Shown: positions 1 to 7,509, numbered from the stretch's first letter. The stretch is 19,175 nucleotides of DNA from Hyphomicrobiales bacterium (GCA_947374125.1 CANCAR010000027.1:1-19175); one strand, 5' to 3'. The notes: a model not told the origin generated them from the letters alone. Numbers and translations: made by a program.

Positions 1-181
1 CATTGGCCACCGCCTGTATGCCAAGCCTTCGTTCTAAATGGGCGAGGTTTTGATCAAAATGGCCGAAAATTTGACCGGCTACTCGATTATCGGCAAATGA
101 AAGGCGTAAATCAGCCGATTCAAGCATGCCCTGTTTGCGGGGCGAATTCGGAAAACGCGTCGCGCCATCGGTGGCTCTCAA
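1..181 (-). CDS. phoH: PhoH-family ATPase, N-terminal part (partial, runs off the left edge)
   Basis: PhoH-like proteins are cytoplasmic P-loop ATPases linked to RNA metabolism; in alphaproteobacteria the gene usually follows miaB and precedes ybeY. Only about 60 residues are in the window. Reading from position 181 leftward gives an open frame containing the motif FADNRVAGQIFGHFDQNLAH and then LERRLGIQA, which is characteristic of the PhoH N-terminus (the family pattern is a short stretch ending in GxFDQNL). The ATP-binding domain lies beyond the window. I chose a TTG start at 179-181 because AGGAG lies six bases upstream (188-192) and overlaps the end of miaB. An ATG at 125-127 in the same frame is the alternative start. 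The miaB stop is only 13 bases away, so the two genes are very probably co-transcribed and translationally coupled. The identification is confident; the start is not. Confidence 0.82.
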   Translation of the reverse strand, partial: MRATDGATRFPNSPRKQGMLESADLRLSFADNRVAGQIFGHFDQNLAHLERRLGIQAVAN

Positions 182-194
182 GACCTTCTCCTGT

Positions 195-1565
195 TCAAGC
201 GACCGCACGGGGCCGGTCGGATAATTGGCCAATCAAACTATTGGTTACGCTTTCAGTAATTTCGACAGAAACCACTTGGCCGATCAAATCGGCACTTCCT
301 TCAAAGGCAACGGCTAAAAGATGGGGTGATTTACCGGCAATCTGACCCGGTTTGCGCCCAACACGCTCGACGAGCACGTCTAGCGTGCGACCAACCATCG
401 ATTCCTGAAATGCACGCTGCTGCTTTGTAACCAAGGCTTGAATGGTTTGAAGCCGCGAATCTTTCACTGATTCGGGCACCTGATCGGCCATATCGGCGGC
501 TGGTGTGCCGGGGCGGGGGCTATATTTGAACGTATAGGCGCTCGAAAAGCCGATCTCTTCGACAAGCTGCATCGTGGCAGCAAAGTCCTCATCCGTTTCA
601 CCCGGGAACCCAATGATAAAATCAGACGAGAACGCCGTATCGGGCCGATACCGTTTCACGGAAGCAACAGCTGCGCGAAAATCAGCAACCGAGTGGCGAC
701 GGTTCATGGCGTCCAAAATCCGGTCTGAACCCGATTGAACCGGCAAATGCAAATAGGGCATCACGGCCGCATTGTCGCGATGGGCGCGGGCCAAAACATC
801 ATCCATATCGAGCGGGTGACTGGTCGTATACCGCAAGCGAATGATCCCCGGTACGCGGGCCACGCGGTCCAAAAGGGTAGCCAAACTAACGGTTGATCCC
901 GCCTCATCTAGCCCATGAAACGCGTTCACATTCTGCCCGAGCAGGGTGATCTCGCGAACGCCCGAGGCGGCGAGCCGTTCGATTTCCGTAATAATCTCAT
1001 CCACCGAACGGGAAAATTCTGATCCCCGCGTATAGGGCACGACGCAGAAGGTGCAGAATTTATCGCAGCCTTCCTGCACGGTGACAAAAGCGGAAACCCC
1101 GCGCGCGCGGATGGTTTTTGCCGTGGGCGCTGGCAGCGAGACGAATTTATCCTCTGCCGGAAACTCGGTTTCGACCAAGCGTTTTTTCTGCGATTGACGA
1201 AGTAAATCAGGCAAATTCTGATAATTTTGTGGGCCGACCACTAGATCAACCGCCGGCGCGCGGCGCAAGAGTTCGGCGCCCTCGGCTTGCGCCACGCAGC
1301 CTGCCACAACAATCCGTGTCTCGAGCCCCAATGCCGTGCGGTCCCGCTTCATCTCGCGGATGCGGCCAAGCTCGGAATAGACCTTTTCGGCGGCTTTTTC
1401 GCGGATGTGGCAGGTATTTAACACGACAAGATCGGCTTCTTCGATCGTTTCCGTCGCCGTATATCCTTCGCCTTCCAGAATGTCCGCCATGCGCTCGGCA
1501 TCGTAGACATTCATCTGACATCCGTAGGATTTAACAAAAACGCGTTTTGCCGAAGCTGTGGTCAT
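195..1565 (-). CDS. miaB: tRNA-2-methylthio-N6-isopentenyladenosine-37 synthase (methylthiotransferase)
   Basis: MiaB is a cytoplasmic radical-SAM enzyme that adds a methylthio group to i6A37 in tRNAs reading UNN codons. All three domains are visible in the 456 residues. The N-terminal UPF0004/MTTase domain has its three cluster cysteines at about residues 16 (SYGCQMN), 52 (NTCHIRE) and 90 (AGCVAQ). The radical SAM core has the motif CDKFCTFC at about 167-174. A C-terminal TRAM domain covers the last 70 residues or so. CQMN followed by NTCHIRE is typical of MiaB rather than RimO or MtaB. I favour the ATG at 1563-1565, which gives the usual short N-terminus; a TTG four codons upstream (1577) is also open, and neither has a strong ribosome binding site. 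phoH follows 13 bases downstream. A 106-base gap separates it from plsC, so it may have its own promoter. Confidence 0.96.
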   Translation of the reverse strand: MTTASAKRVFVKSYGCQMNVYDAERMADILEGEGYTATETIEEADLVVLNTCHIREKAAEKVYSELGRIREMKRDRTALGLETRIVVAGCVAQAEGAELLRRAPAVDLVVGPQNYQNLPDLLRQSQKKRLVETEFPAEDKFVSLPAPTAKTIRARGVSAFVTVQEGCDKFCTFCVVPYTRGSEFSRSVDEIITEIERLAASGVREITLLGQNVNAFHGLDEAGSTVSLATLLDRVARVPGIIRLRYTTSHPLDMDDVLARAHRDNAAVMPYLHLPVQSGSDRILDAMNRRHSVADFRAAVASVKRYRPDTAFSSDFIIGFPGETDEDFAATMQLVEEIGFSSAYTFKYSPRPGTPAADMADQVPESVKDSRLQTIQALVTKQQRAFQESMVGRTLDVLVERVGRKPGQIAGKSPHLLAVAFEGSADLIGQVVSVEITESVTNSLIGQLSDRPRAVA

Positions 1566-1609
1566 TCGTCTCGCCAATGGCCGGGCGTTAAAAGGGTAGA
1601 ATCAGGCCG

Positions 1610-1639
1610 ACCGATTACATTCACTTCACTATAATCGGT
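1610..1639. repeat. 8-bp inverted repeat in the plsC-miaB gap
   Basis: ACCGATTA at 1610-1617 and TAATCGGT at 1632-1639 are perfect complements around a 14-base spacer, which itself contains TCACT twice in tandem. On the minus strand one arm overlaps TATAGT, a good -10 match, with a weak TTCTCT 18 bases upstream. The element could be an operator over a miaB promoter or a weak hairpin after plsC. It lacks the GC-rich stem and U-tract of an intrinsic terminator. Confidence 0.35.
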
Positions 1640-1683
1640 TCCTTGCCCGCAAGAGAACTGAAAATCGTGATGATCCCGCAAAA

Positions 1684-2484
1684 TCATGCGGCAATTCGCC
1701 CGCGTATAATATCAGCAGCCCGTATCCGGATCGCCCGCTCGGCTGCGCGCGTGGCGATTTTGCGGTTTTGCGCCACATCTGCCGCTAGAGGCTCGCAAAA
1801 AGAGATGGTCACTTCGATGGGACCGCCCAAAAGAATGCCTTTGAAATGGGGCACCAACTCCATATCGCCATACCAAGCAATACAAGGCCTCTCGGCACGG
1901 TGAATGGGCAGGCCGGTGCGACGGGTATAGGTGATCGCAACGGGCTGGATGCGTGATGGCTCGTCGCCGATTACCTCACCGACTGCCCCCACCAACGAGG
2001 AGCGGAATTCGAGGATGCGATGTCCGTCGCTTGTGGTGCCTTCGGCAAACAGCACCATGGCGTCCCCCTCTTTCAGCCGTTGGGCTACCGCTTGATGCGC
2101 TTCTCGTGTCGCCATGCGACGGGACCGATCAATAAAAACCGAGCGCTGCAATTTGGCAAAAAGACCAAAAATCGGCCAGGTCGCCACTTCGGATTTAGCG
2201 ATAAAGGAGACGGGCATAACGGCACTCAGCGCGACAATATCGAGCCAAGATGAGTGATTAGACAGCAAAAGCAAGGGACGTCCGCCTGCCGCACTGCCAT
2301 TGACCGTCACTTTAAGCCGCAACAGCGCGCAAACCACGCGGTGGTAAAAAACGGGTAGATGGCGGGCAATCGGCCAATCCAATTGAATGGACAGCCATTG
2401 AACGGGGATCAGAACCAAGGTGAAGGGGGTCACAAGGCCTAAAAACACCGCTATCCGAAACCGCGCCATCATGATCCGCATCAT
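1684..2484 (-). CDS. plsC: 1-acyl-sn-glycerol-3-phosphate acyltransferase family protein (PlsC/OlsA-like)
   Basis: Members of this membrane-associated family acylate lysophosphatidic acid to phosphatidic acid; a rhizobial branch (OlsA) acylates lyso-ornithine lipid. In these 266 residues the acyltransferase HX4D motif is NHSSWLDI (His77, Asp82), the substrate-binding block is FIDRSRR (about 117-123), and the third block is FAEGT (146-150), where the usual Pro of FPEGT is Ala. A hydrophobic helix at about residues 10-32 probably anchors it to the inner membrane. The start lies right after GAAGGG; ATG codons at 2484, 2481, 2472 and 2469 are all possible. It sits between rimI and miaB, the usual place for the OlsA-type gene in rhizobia. 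No OlsB-like partner is in this window, so the ornithine-lipid role remains a possibility only and PlsC is the safer name. Confidence 0.88.
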   Translation of the reverse strand: MMRIMMARFRIAVFLGLVTPFTLVLIPVQWLSIQLDWPIARHLPVFYHRVVCALLRLKVTVNGSAAGGRPLLLLSNHSSWLDIVALSAVMPVSFIAKSEVATWPIFGLFAKLQRSVFIDRSRRMATREAHQAVAQRLKEGDAMVLFAEGTTSDGHRILEFRSSLVGAVGEVIGDEPSRIQPVAITYTRRTGLPIHRAERPCIAWYGDMELVPHFKGILLGGPIEVTISFCEPLAADVAQNRKIATRAAERAIRIRAADIIRGRIAA

Positions 2485-2554
2485 CCCTTCAACCCGTTCA
2501 GAACCGTTGTTTCACTGATCCGTGTGACAGATAGAAGACGCTTGAAGCTCGTCA

Positions 2555-3049
2555 TCACAGATTTGCAAGCTCACGCTTCATAATGATCGCATTGGCAAGA
2601 CGACCATCGGGTTTACGATAATAGGCCTTTCGGATGCCCGCTACGATGAAACCCGTGTTTTCATAGAGTATGATGGCTGGTTTATTGTCTTCTTCCACCT
2701 CCAAATAAAGCATTTTAACGCCAGAGGCGGCCAAACGGGGCAAATGCGTATCGAGCAGCCGCCGACCATAGCCATAGCCTCGGTTGGTACGGCGAACGGC
2801 GATGGTGAGAATCTCCGCCTCATCCGCCGCTATTCGGCTCATCACAAAGCCAAAAAGCTTGGCGGGGGAACGGCTATGGCACGCGATCTCCGTGATCACA
2901 GCGCGATCAGCTAAAAGGCTCTCAAACTCACCCGCGCTCCATGAACCCGAAAAACCCCCCTCAGAGTGGATCGTGGAAAGTTCAGCAGCGTCATCGAGTT
3001 TCGCGGGCCGGAGCGCTGCTTTGGGGGTTGGAAAAATCGAAAGCCGCAT
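2555..3049 (-). CDS. rimI: GNAT N-acetyltransferase, RimI-like (ribosomal protein bS18 alanine acetyltransferase)
   Basis: RimI acetylates the N-terminal alanine of ribosomal protein S18. The GNAT fold is clear: an N-terminal substrate lobe (the block around FSGSWSAGEFESLL), the acetyl-CoA pyrophosphate loop RGYGYG (about residues 90-95) after strand TIAV, and the C-terminal block EVEEDNKPAIILYENTGF with the Asn-Ala/Tyr pattern usual for RimI. Length (about 164 aa) fits. It lies directly after tsaB, a pairing seen in many bacteria. The ATG at 3047-3049 is preceded by a GTG codon and, nine bases upstream, by AGGAT; the two start options differ by one residue. The 9-12 base gap to tsaB indicates one transcript. 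The protein target is inferred from family and context, not from the sequence alone. Confidence 0.88.
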   Translation of the reverse strand: MRLSIFPTPKAALRPAKLDDAAELSTIHSEGGFSGSWSAGEFESLLADRAVITEIACHSRSPAKLFGFVMSRIAADEAEILTIAVRRTNRGYGYGRRLLDTHLPRLAASGVKMLYLEVEEDNKPAIILYENTGFIVAGIRKAYYRKPDGRLANAIIMKRELANL

Positions 3050-3061
3050 CACGGTCTCATC

Positions 3062-3745
3062 CTAAACCAACGCGATCCGACCATTGGTCTGAGGCGTAGC
3101 ATCTGGCGGCCTGAGATAGAGCGGCGAGGGCGGCGATTGCTGCGGGTCTCCAACTGATCCAAGTCTTGCAATCCACGCGATGTCAGGACCCGCCAAATCC
3201 GGCTCCGCTTCACACGAACCGCCCGCTTCCCTTAACGCTGACGCAAGCAGCAACGCTGCCGAGCCGACAATCCGCACGGGCAATGATCCGATTGCGGCAA
3301 GCGCATCCGTCATTGAAATGATCTGAGGCGCAAGGAGCAGCCGTCCATCCGGGCTAACCATTTGGAGATAAACATGGCTATGGCGCGCGTCGATGACGCT
3401 GACGACCGCTTCATTGCCGCCAACTCCCAGCGATGGGGCTGCGAAGGCCGAAAGGGTGTTGATACCGATCACCGGCTTTTGCGTGGCAAAACCAATTGCA
3501 CGGCCCGCAGCCAACCCAACCCGCAAGCCCGTAAAACTCCCCGGTCCCACCGATACGGCAATCCGATCCAGCGAGGAAAAGCCGCCTTCCACCCGACCCA
3601 TGACGCGTTCGATGATCGGCATCAGCGCTTCGGCATGGCCGCGCGCCATATCAACGCTTTCGACCGAAAGCATTGTATCCGTCTCTTCTTCAAAAACACC
3701 CGCTGAACAAAGGCCAAGCGCCGTATCGATTGCCAAGATCCGCAC
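3062..3745 (-). CDS. tsaB: tRNA N6-threonylcarbamoyladenosine biosynthesis protein TsaB
   Basis: TsaB is the inactive ASKHA-fold partner that dimerises with TsaD to make t6A37 on tRNAs decoding ANN codons, in the cytoplasm. The sequence opens with the family signature MRILAIDTALGLCSAG and carries the dimer and helix block SVGPGSFTGLRVGLAAGRA at about residues 65-83, followed by INTLSAFA. Length 227 is normal. The zinc-site and catalytic residues of TsaD are absent, as expected for TsaB. The only sensible start is GTG at 3745; no strong Shine-Dalgarno sequence precedes it. A gap of 32 bases separates it from the upstream nitroreductase gene and 9-12 bases from rimI. The partner gene tsaD is not in the window. 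Confidence 0.94.
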   Translation of the reverse strand: MRILAIDTALGLCSAGVFEEETDTMLSVESVDMARGHAEALMPIIERVMGRVEGGFSSLDRIAVSVGPGSFTGLRVGLAAGRAIGFATQKPVIGINTLSAFAAPSLGVGGNEAVVSVIDARHSHVYLQMVSPDGRLLLAPQIISMTDALAAIGSLPVRIVGSAALLLASALREAGGSCEAEPDLAGPDIAWIARLGSVGDPQQSPPSPLYLRPPDATPQTNGRIALV

Positions 3746-3777
3746 TTGAATTTTGCCTTTGCCGACTAAAGGTCCCG

Positions 3778-4374
3778 TCAGATGATCGACGCGAATTCGT
3801 CGAAATCAAGCCTTGGGCTGCGTGGATGGAGATTAATGGTCGGGTCACCATGACCCAGCGCGCAGATGAAATTCGATTTCACGATTCCGCCTGGAAAAAA
3901 TGCCTCATCGACACCTGCATTGTCAAACCCCGACATCGGGCCGCAATCAAGCCCTAGCGCTCGGGCAGCCATCAAGAAATAACCGCCTTGCAAGGTACCA
4001 TTCCGAAACGCGGTTGATAAAATGGTGGCCTCGCTCCCGGTAAACCAAGCGCGCGCATCGGTATGGGGAAAAAGCTTTGGCAGTTTTTCATAGAATTTAA
4101 GATCATAACCAATGATTGCCACCAGGGGAGCGGTCATGGTTTTCGCGCGATTGCCTTCCGATAATAGCGGTTCCAGTTTCTTCTTTGCTGCATCGCTTTT
4201 GACAAAGACCAAACGAGCCGGGCTACAATTGGCCGATGTCGGGCCCATCTTCATCAGATCGGCAAGTTTTTTGATCACCGCATCGGAAACAGGGTCTGGC
4301 AGCCACCCGTTAAACGTGCGCGCGGAATTGAAGAGCTGATCCAGCGCCTCCGACGACAATTCGTGCAAAAACAT
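3778..4374 (-). CDS. RutE-like nitroreductase family protein (probable malonic semialdehyde reductase)
   Basis: The 198-residue protein has the FMN-dependent nitroreductase fold and closely follows the RutE/HadB subgroup: ARTFNGWL near residues 18-25, GPTSANCSPAR at about 44-54, NRAKTMTAPL at about 74-83, FPHTDARAWF, the core block TAFRNGTLQGGYFLMAARAL, and LDCGPMSGFD. RutE in Escherichia coli reduces malonic semialdehyde to 3-hydroxypropionate in pyrimidine breakdown, using FMN and NAD(P)H. No other rut gene is nearby, so the substrate here is uncertain; related proteins are often annotated only as nitroreductase. The ATG at 4374 has AAGGA ten bases upstream. It lies 53 bases after the nfu-like gene and 32 bases before tsaB on the same strand, so it is probably co-transcribed with both. 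Confidence 0.85.
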   Translation of the reverse strand: MFLHELSSEALDQLFNSARTFNGWLPDPVSDAVIKKLADLMKMGPTSANCSPARLVFVKSDAAKKKLEPLLSEGNRAKTMTAPLVAIIGYDLKFYEKLPKLFPHTDARAWFTGSEATILSTAFRNGTLQGGYFLMAARALGLDCGPMSGFDNAGVDEAFFPGGIVKSNFICALGHGDPTINLHPRSPRLDFDEFASII

Positions 4375-4427
4375 AACGCATCATTCCTTGTTGTTTCGGA
4401 TGAAACGCAAGATCTATCGCGGTACTC

Positions 4428-4994
4428 TTATACCGACTGAACTTCCCGGACATCGGGCAAGAAATGGCGCAACAGATTCTGCACGCCATTTTTGAGCGTC
4501 GCGGTTGAAGACGGGCAGCCGGAGCATGAGCCCTTCATCGCGAGATAGACAATTCCTTCGCGAAAGCCGCGAAACACGATATCGCCGCCGTCCCCCGCTA
4601 CCGCTGGGCGAATACGCGTTTCGAGTAGTTCCTTGATGGTATCAACGGTTGCCTGATCAGAAGGTTCAAAAAACTCGCCTTCATTCTCGTCGCCATGCTG
4701 CTCGGGCGTTTTATCGAGCAAGAGCGGATCGCCGCTCATGAAATGTTCCATGATCGCGCCGAGCACCGCGGGTTTTAAATGCTGCCATTCGCCCTCAGAC
4801 TTCGTCACCGAGACAAATTCATAGCCATAAAACACACCTGCCACGCCCGGCACCGCAAAAAGCCGTTTGGCGAGCGGCGAACGCTCTGCCGATTTCGCGT
4901 CGCGAATCTCCAACGTGCCGCTCTGCATCAGGCTGCGGCCGGGTAAAAACTTTAAAGTGGCGGGATTTGGCGTTTCTTCAGTCTGGATAAACAT
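4428..4994 (-). CDS. Nfu-type iron-sulfur cluster scaffold/carrier protein
   Basis: The 188-residue protein has two recognisable parts. An Nfu N-terminal domain (about residues 1-90) begins MFIQTEETPNPATLKFLPG, a strong family signature. A C-terminal NifU-like domain (about 115-185) carries GDGGDI and the cluster-binding CxxC in GSCSGC (Cys157 and Cys160). An acidic linker joins them (about 100-112). Such proteins bind a [4Fe-4S] cluster between two subunits and deliver it to apo-enzymes. The window itself encodes one Fe-S client, MiaB, whose clusters are delivered by Nfu-type carriers in E. coli; a link here is inference. The start has a GAGGG sequence a few bases upstream. It stands 89 bases after trpS, behind two short hairpins. 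Confidence 0.92.
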   Translation of the reverse strand: MFIQTEETPNPATLKFLPGRSLMQSGTLEIRDAKSAERSPLAKRLFAVPGVAGVFYGYEFVSVTKSEGEWQHLKPAVLGAIMEHFMSGDPLLLDKTPEQHGDENEGEFFEPSDQATVDTIKELLETRIRPAVAGDGGDIVFRGFREGIVYLAMKGSCSGCPSSTATLKNGVQNLLRHFLPDVREVQSV

Positions 4995-5055
4995 GGTGCC
5001 CTCGCAGCCGGTTCAAGGCCGGCGGATGGTGGATGAGAATCCCTATATAACACCG

Positions 5056-5078
5056 GATCGGTGGGTTCGCCACCGGTC
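5056..5078 (-). terminator. Possible hairpin just after trpS
   Basis: On the minus strand, six bases after the trpS stop, GACCGGTGG and CCACCGATC can pair (one mismatch) around a five-base loop CGAAC. No run of T follows, so it is at best a weak intrinsic terminator, or a hairpin that protects the 3' end of the message. Confidence 0.35.
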
Positions 5079-5083
5079 TCAAC

Positions 5084-6121
5084 CTACCGCCGGATAAAGC
5101 CCAAAATATCCTTGACCGCGTTCATGGTTTCGCGCGCCAAGGCCCCTGCCCGCTCTGAGCCATCGGCCAGCACGGAATCAATATAGGCCGGATCGGCCAC
5201 AAGACGCTTCATCTCCGCCCCAATCGGCCCGAGTTTGGCGACCGAGAGATCAACCAAAGCGGATTTGAAGGTCGAGAATTGAGCGCCGCCAAATTCCGCC
5301 AGCACATCCGCTTTCGACACATCCGACAAAGCCGCATAGATTCCAACGAGGTTGTCGGCTTCTGGACGCGGCTCAAGGCCCTTTTCTTCTGACGGCAATG
5401 GTTCCGGATCGGTCTTCGCCTTACGCACCTTTTGCGCAATCGAATCGGCATCGTCAGTCAGATTGATGCGCGAATAATCGGAAGGGTCGGATTTCGACAT
5501 TTTCTTGGTGCCATCGCGCAACGACATCACGCGCGTGGCGGGGCCTTGGATCAATGGCTCGGGCAAAGGGAAAAACGTGTCACCGAAACCATGGCTCGTA
5601 ATAGAGGCCGAAAAATCATTGTTGAATTTCTGGGCTATATCGCGTGATAGCTCCAAATGTTGCTTCTGATCCTCACCGACAGGAACATGCGTGGCGCGAT
5701 AAACCAAAATATCCGCCGCCATCAAGGCGGGATACGCATAAAGACCAACAGACGCGTTTTCGCGGTCTTTGCCTGCCTTTTCTTTAAACTGCGTCATGCG
5801 GTTCAACCAGCCAAGCCGCGCCGTGCAGTTAAACACCCATGCGAGCTCGGCATGCTCGGGCACTTGGCTTTGGTTGAAAATAATATGCTTTTTAGGGTCA
5901 ATGCCACAGGCGATAAAGGCCGCCGTCACTTCGCGAATATTGGCGGTGAGTGCTGCAGGGTCTTGCGGCACCGTAATGGCGTGCAAATCCACGACGCAAT
6001 AAATGCAATCATGGCTGTCTTGCAGCGCCACGAATTTGGTGATCGCGCCGAGGTAATTGCCGAGATGCAAATTGCCTGTCGGCTGAACGCCGGAGAAGAC
6101 CAGTTCCTTAAAAGCCGCCAT
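5084..6121 (-). CDS. trpS: Tryptophanyl-tRNA synthetase
   Basis: TrpS is the class Ic synthetase that charges tRNA-Trp. The Rossmann fold begins with SGVQPTGNLHLGNYLGA, where GNLHLG (about residues 16-21) is the HIGH-type ATP motif. The second signature, KMSKSDPS, is at about 207-214, and the helix block YPALMAADILVY precedes VPVGEDQKQHLELSRDIA. With the ATG at 6121 the protein is 345 residues, normal for the family. ATG at 6127 and a TTG at 6178 are open in the same frame; I prefer 6121 because GGGG lies nine bases upstream, whereas it is too close to 6127. Only 75 bases separate it from the hslU stop. Both candidate ATGs lie inside one arm of a perfect 16-bp inverted repeat (6117-6163), so initiation may be controlled by RNA folding. 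Confidence 0.96.
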   Translation of the reverse strand: MAAFKELVFSGVQPTGNLHLGNYLGAITKFVALQDSHDCIYCVVDLHAITVPQDPAALTANIREVTAAFIACGIDPKKHIIFNQSQVPEHAELAWVFNCTARLGWLNRMTQFKEKAGKDRENASVGLYAYPALMAADILVYRATHVPVGEDQKQHLELSRDIAQKFNNDFSASITSHGFGDTFFPLPEPLIQGPATRVMSLRDGTKKMSKSDPSDYSRINLTDDADSIAQKVRKAKTDPEPLPSEEKGLEPRPEADNLVGIYAALSDVSKADVLAEFGGAQFSTFKSALVDLSVAKLGPIGAEMKRLVADPAYIDSVLADGSERAGALARETMNAVKDILGFIRR

Positions 6122-6163
6122 TGTCATAAGCCCCGCTGATGCTGTGCGGCTTATGACAATGGC
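6117..6163 (-). promoter_or_regulatory. Perfect 16-bp inverted repeat that encloses the trpS start codon
   Basis: On the plus strand GCCATTGTCATAAGCC (6117-6132) is followed after 15 bases by its exact reverse complement GGCTTATGACAATGGC (6148-6163). In the trpS message the second arm contains both candidate start codons (6127 and 6121), and the loop plus arm edge contains the GGGG ribosome-binding bases. A folded message would hide the start. The stem is followed by GGCTTTT inside the trpS codons, so it also resembles a weak terminator. It starts 34 bases after the hslU stop. The repeat is a direct observation; the control role is inference. Confidence 0.7.
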
Positions 6164-6196
6164 ACGCCGCCAAAGCAAGAGGCGTGGTTATGGGTT

Positions 6197-7504
6197 CTAG
6201 AGGATGAACCGCCCCAGATCGGCATTTTTGGCCAAATCGCCAATCGCTTTTTCAACGTAAACGGCATCAATCGTTACCGTTTCGCCCGAGCGGTCGGAAG
6301 CGGTGAAGGAAATTTCGTCTAAAATCCGCTCGATAACGGTTTGTAACCGCCGAGCGCCAATGTTTTCGACATTGGAATTCACCTGAACCGCGATTTTAGC
6401 AATCGCATCGATGGAATCAGGCGTGAACACAAGGTCAACGCCTTCAGTCGCCATCAGCGCGACCGATTGGCGAACAAGACTTGCTTCCGTTTCCGTCAAA
6501 ATGCGGCGAAAATCATCTTCCTTCAACGAGGACAGCTCAACCCGGATCGGCAAACGGCCCTGCAATTCTGGCAAAAGATCAGACGGTTTAGCGACATGGA
6601 AGGCACCAGACGCGATGAACAGGATATGGTCGGTTTTCACCGCGCCGTGTTTGGTGGAAACCGTCGTGCCTTCAATCAGCGGCAATAAATCGCGCTGTAC
6701 GCCTTCGCGCGACACATCCGCGCCGCCCCGGTTTTCGCGTGCGCAGATTTTGTCGATTTCGTCCAAAAACACGATGCCATTGTTCTCGACCTCGTGAATG
6801 GCCTCCAAAACAATCTGCTCCTGATCAAACAGCTTATCGCTTTCCTCGGCCACAAGCGGGCCATGCGCTTCCTCGACCGTCATGCGGCGAGGCTTGGATT
6901 GCCGACCCATTTTACCGAAGATATCACCGAGCGAAACTGCGCCCATCTGGGCACCCGGCATGCCGGGGATTTCAAACATCGGCATGGAGCCGCCCGATTG
7001 GGACGCGATTTCAACCTCGATTTCTTTTTTCGCGAGCTCACCAGAGCGCAATTTCTTTCGAAACGATTCGCGGGTGGCGGGGCTTGAGGTATTACCAACC
7101 AGCGCATCCAGCACCCGTTCTTCGGCCGCCAATTCAGCCCGCGCCTGCACGCCTTTGCGTTTGGCTTCTTTAACGAGCGAAATGCCAACTTCCACAAGGT
7201 CGCGGATGATCTGTTCGACATCGCGACCGACATAGCCCACTTCGGTAAACTTAGTGGCCTCAATTTTCAAAAAGGGCGCGCCCGCGAGTTTGGCGAGCCT
7301 TCTGGCGATTTCGGTTTTGCCGCAGCCAGTTGGTCCGATCATCAGAATGTTTTTCGGCAAAACCTCTTCGCGCATGACGCCTTCGAGCTTCAATCGCCGC
7401 CACCGGTTGCGCAAGGCAATGGCAACCGCGCGTTTGGCATCGTTTTGACCAACGATGTAACGATCGAGTTCGGATACGATTTCACGGGGTGAAAAATTGG
7501 TCAT
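6197..7504 (-). CDS. hslU: ATP-dependent protease ATPase subunit HslU (ClpY)
   Basis: HslU is the AAA+ unfoldase that feeds substrates to the HslV peptidase in the cytoplasm. The 435 residues show the N-terminal signature SPREIVSELDRYIVGQNDAK, Walker A GPTGCGKT (57-64), the pore-loop sequence GYVGRD (about 90-95), the inserted I-domain rich in Met and Gly (about 110-230), Walker B GIVFLDEID (about 243-251) and the C-terminal tail LGRFIL that docks into HslV. Length is standard. The start, five bases after the hslV stop, shows the usual hslV-hslU coupling. trpS follows 75 bases downstream, separated by a strong inverted repeat. No separate promoter could be assigned. Confidence 0.98.
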   Translation of the reverse strand: MTNFSPREIVSELDRYIVGQNDAKRAVAIALRNRWRRLKLEGVMREEVLPKNILMIGPTGCGKTEIARRLAKLAGAPFLKIEATKFTEVGYVGRDVEQIIRDLVEVGISLVKEAKRKGVQARAELAAEERVLDALVGNTSSPATRESFRKKLRSGELAKKEIEVEIASQSGGSMPMFEIPGMPGAQMGAVSLGDIFGKMGRQSKPRRMTVEEAHGPLVAEESDKLFDQEQIVLEAIHEVENNGIVFLDEIDKICARENRGGADVSREGVQRDLLPLIEGTTVSTKHGAVKTDHILFIASGAFHVAKPSDLLPELQGRLPIRVELSSLKEDDFRRILTETEASLVRQSVALMATEGVDLVFTPDSIDAIAKIAVQVNSNVENIGARRLQTVIERILDEISFTASDRSGETVTIDAVYVEKAIGDLAKNADLGRFIL

Positions 7505-7509
7505 GGGGC

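Noticed and set aside
5657..6139. 160-codon open frame on the plus strand opposite trpS
   Set aside because: It is fully antisense to a clear trpS, shows no recognisable domain, is rich in Arg and His as complement frames are, and has no ribosome binding site of note.
6739..7173. 144-codon plus-strand frame inside hslU
   Set aside because: It is antisense to the AAA+ and I-domain coding region and rich in Arg, Pro and Ser; no homology is evident.
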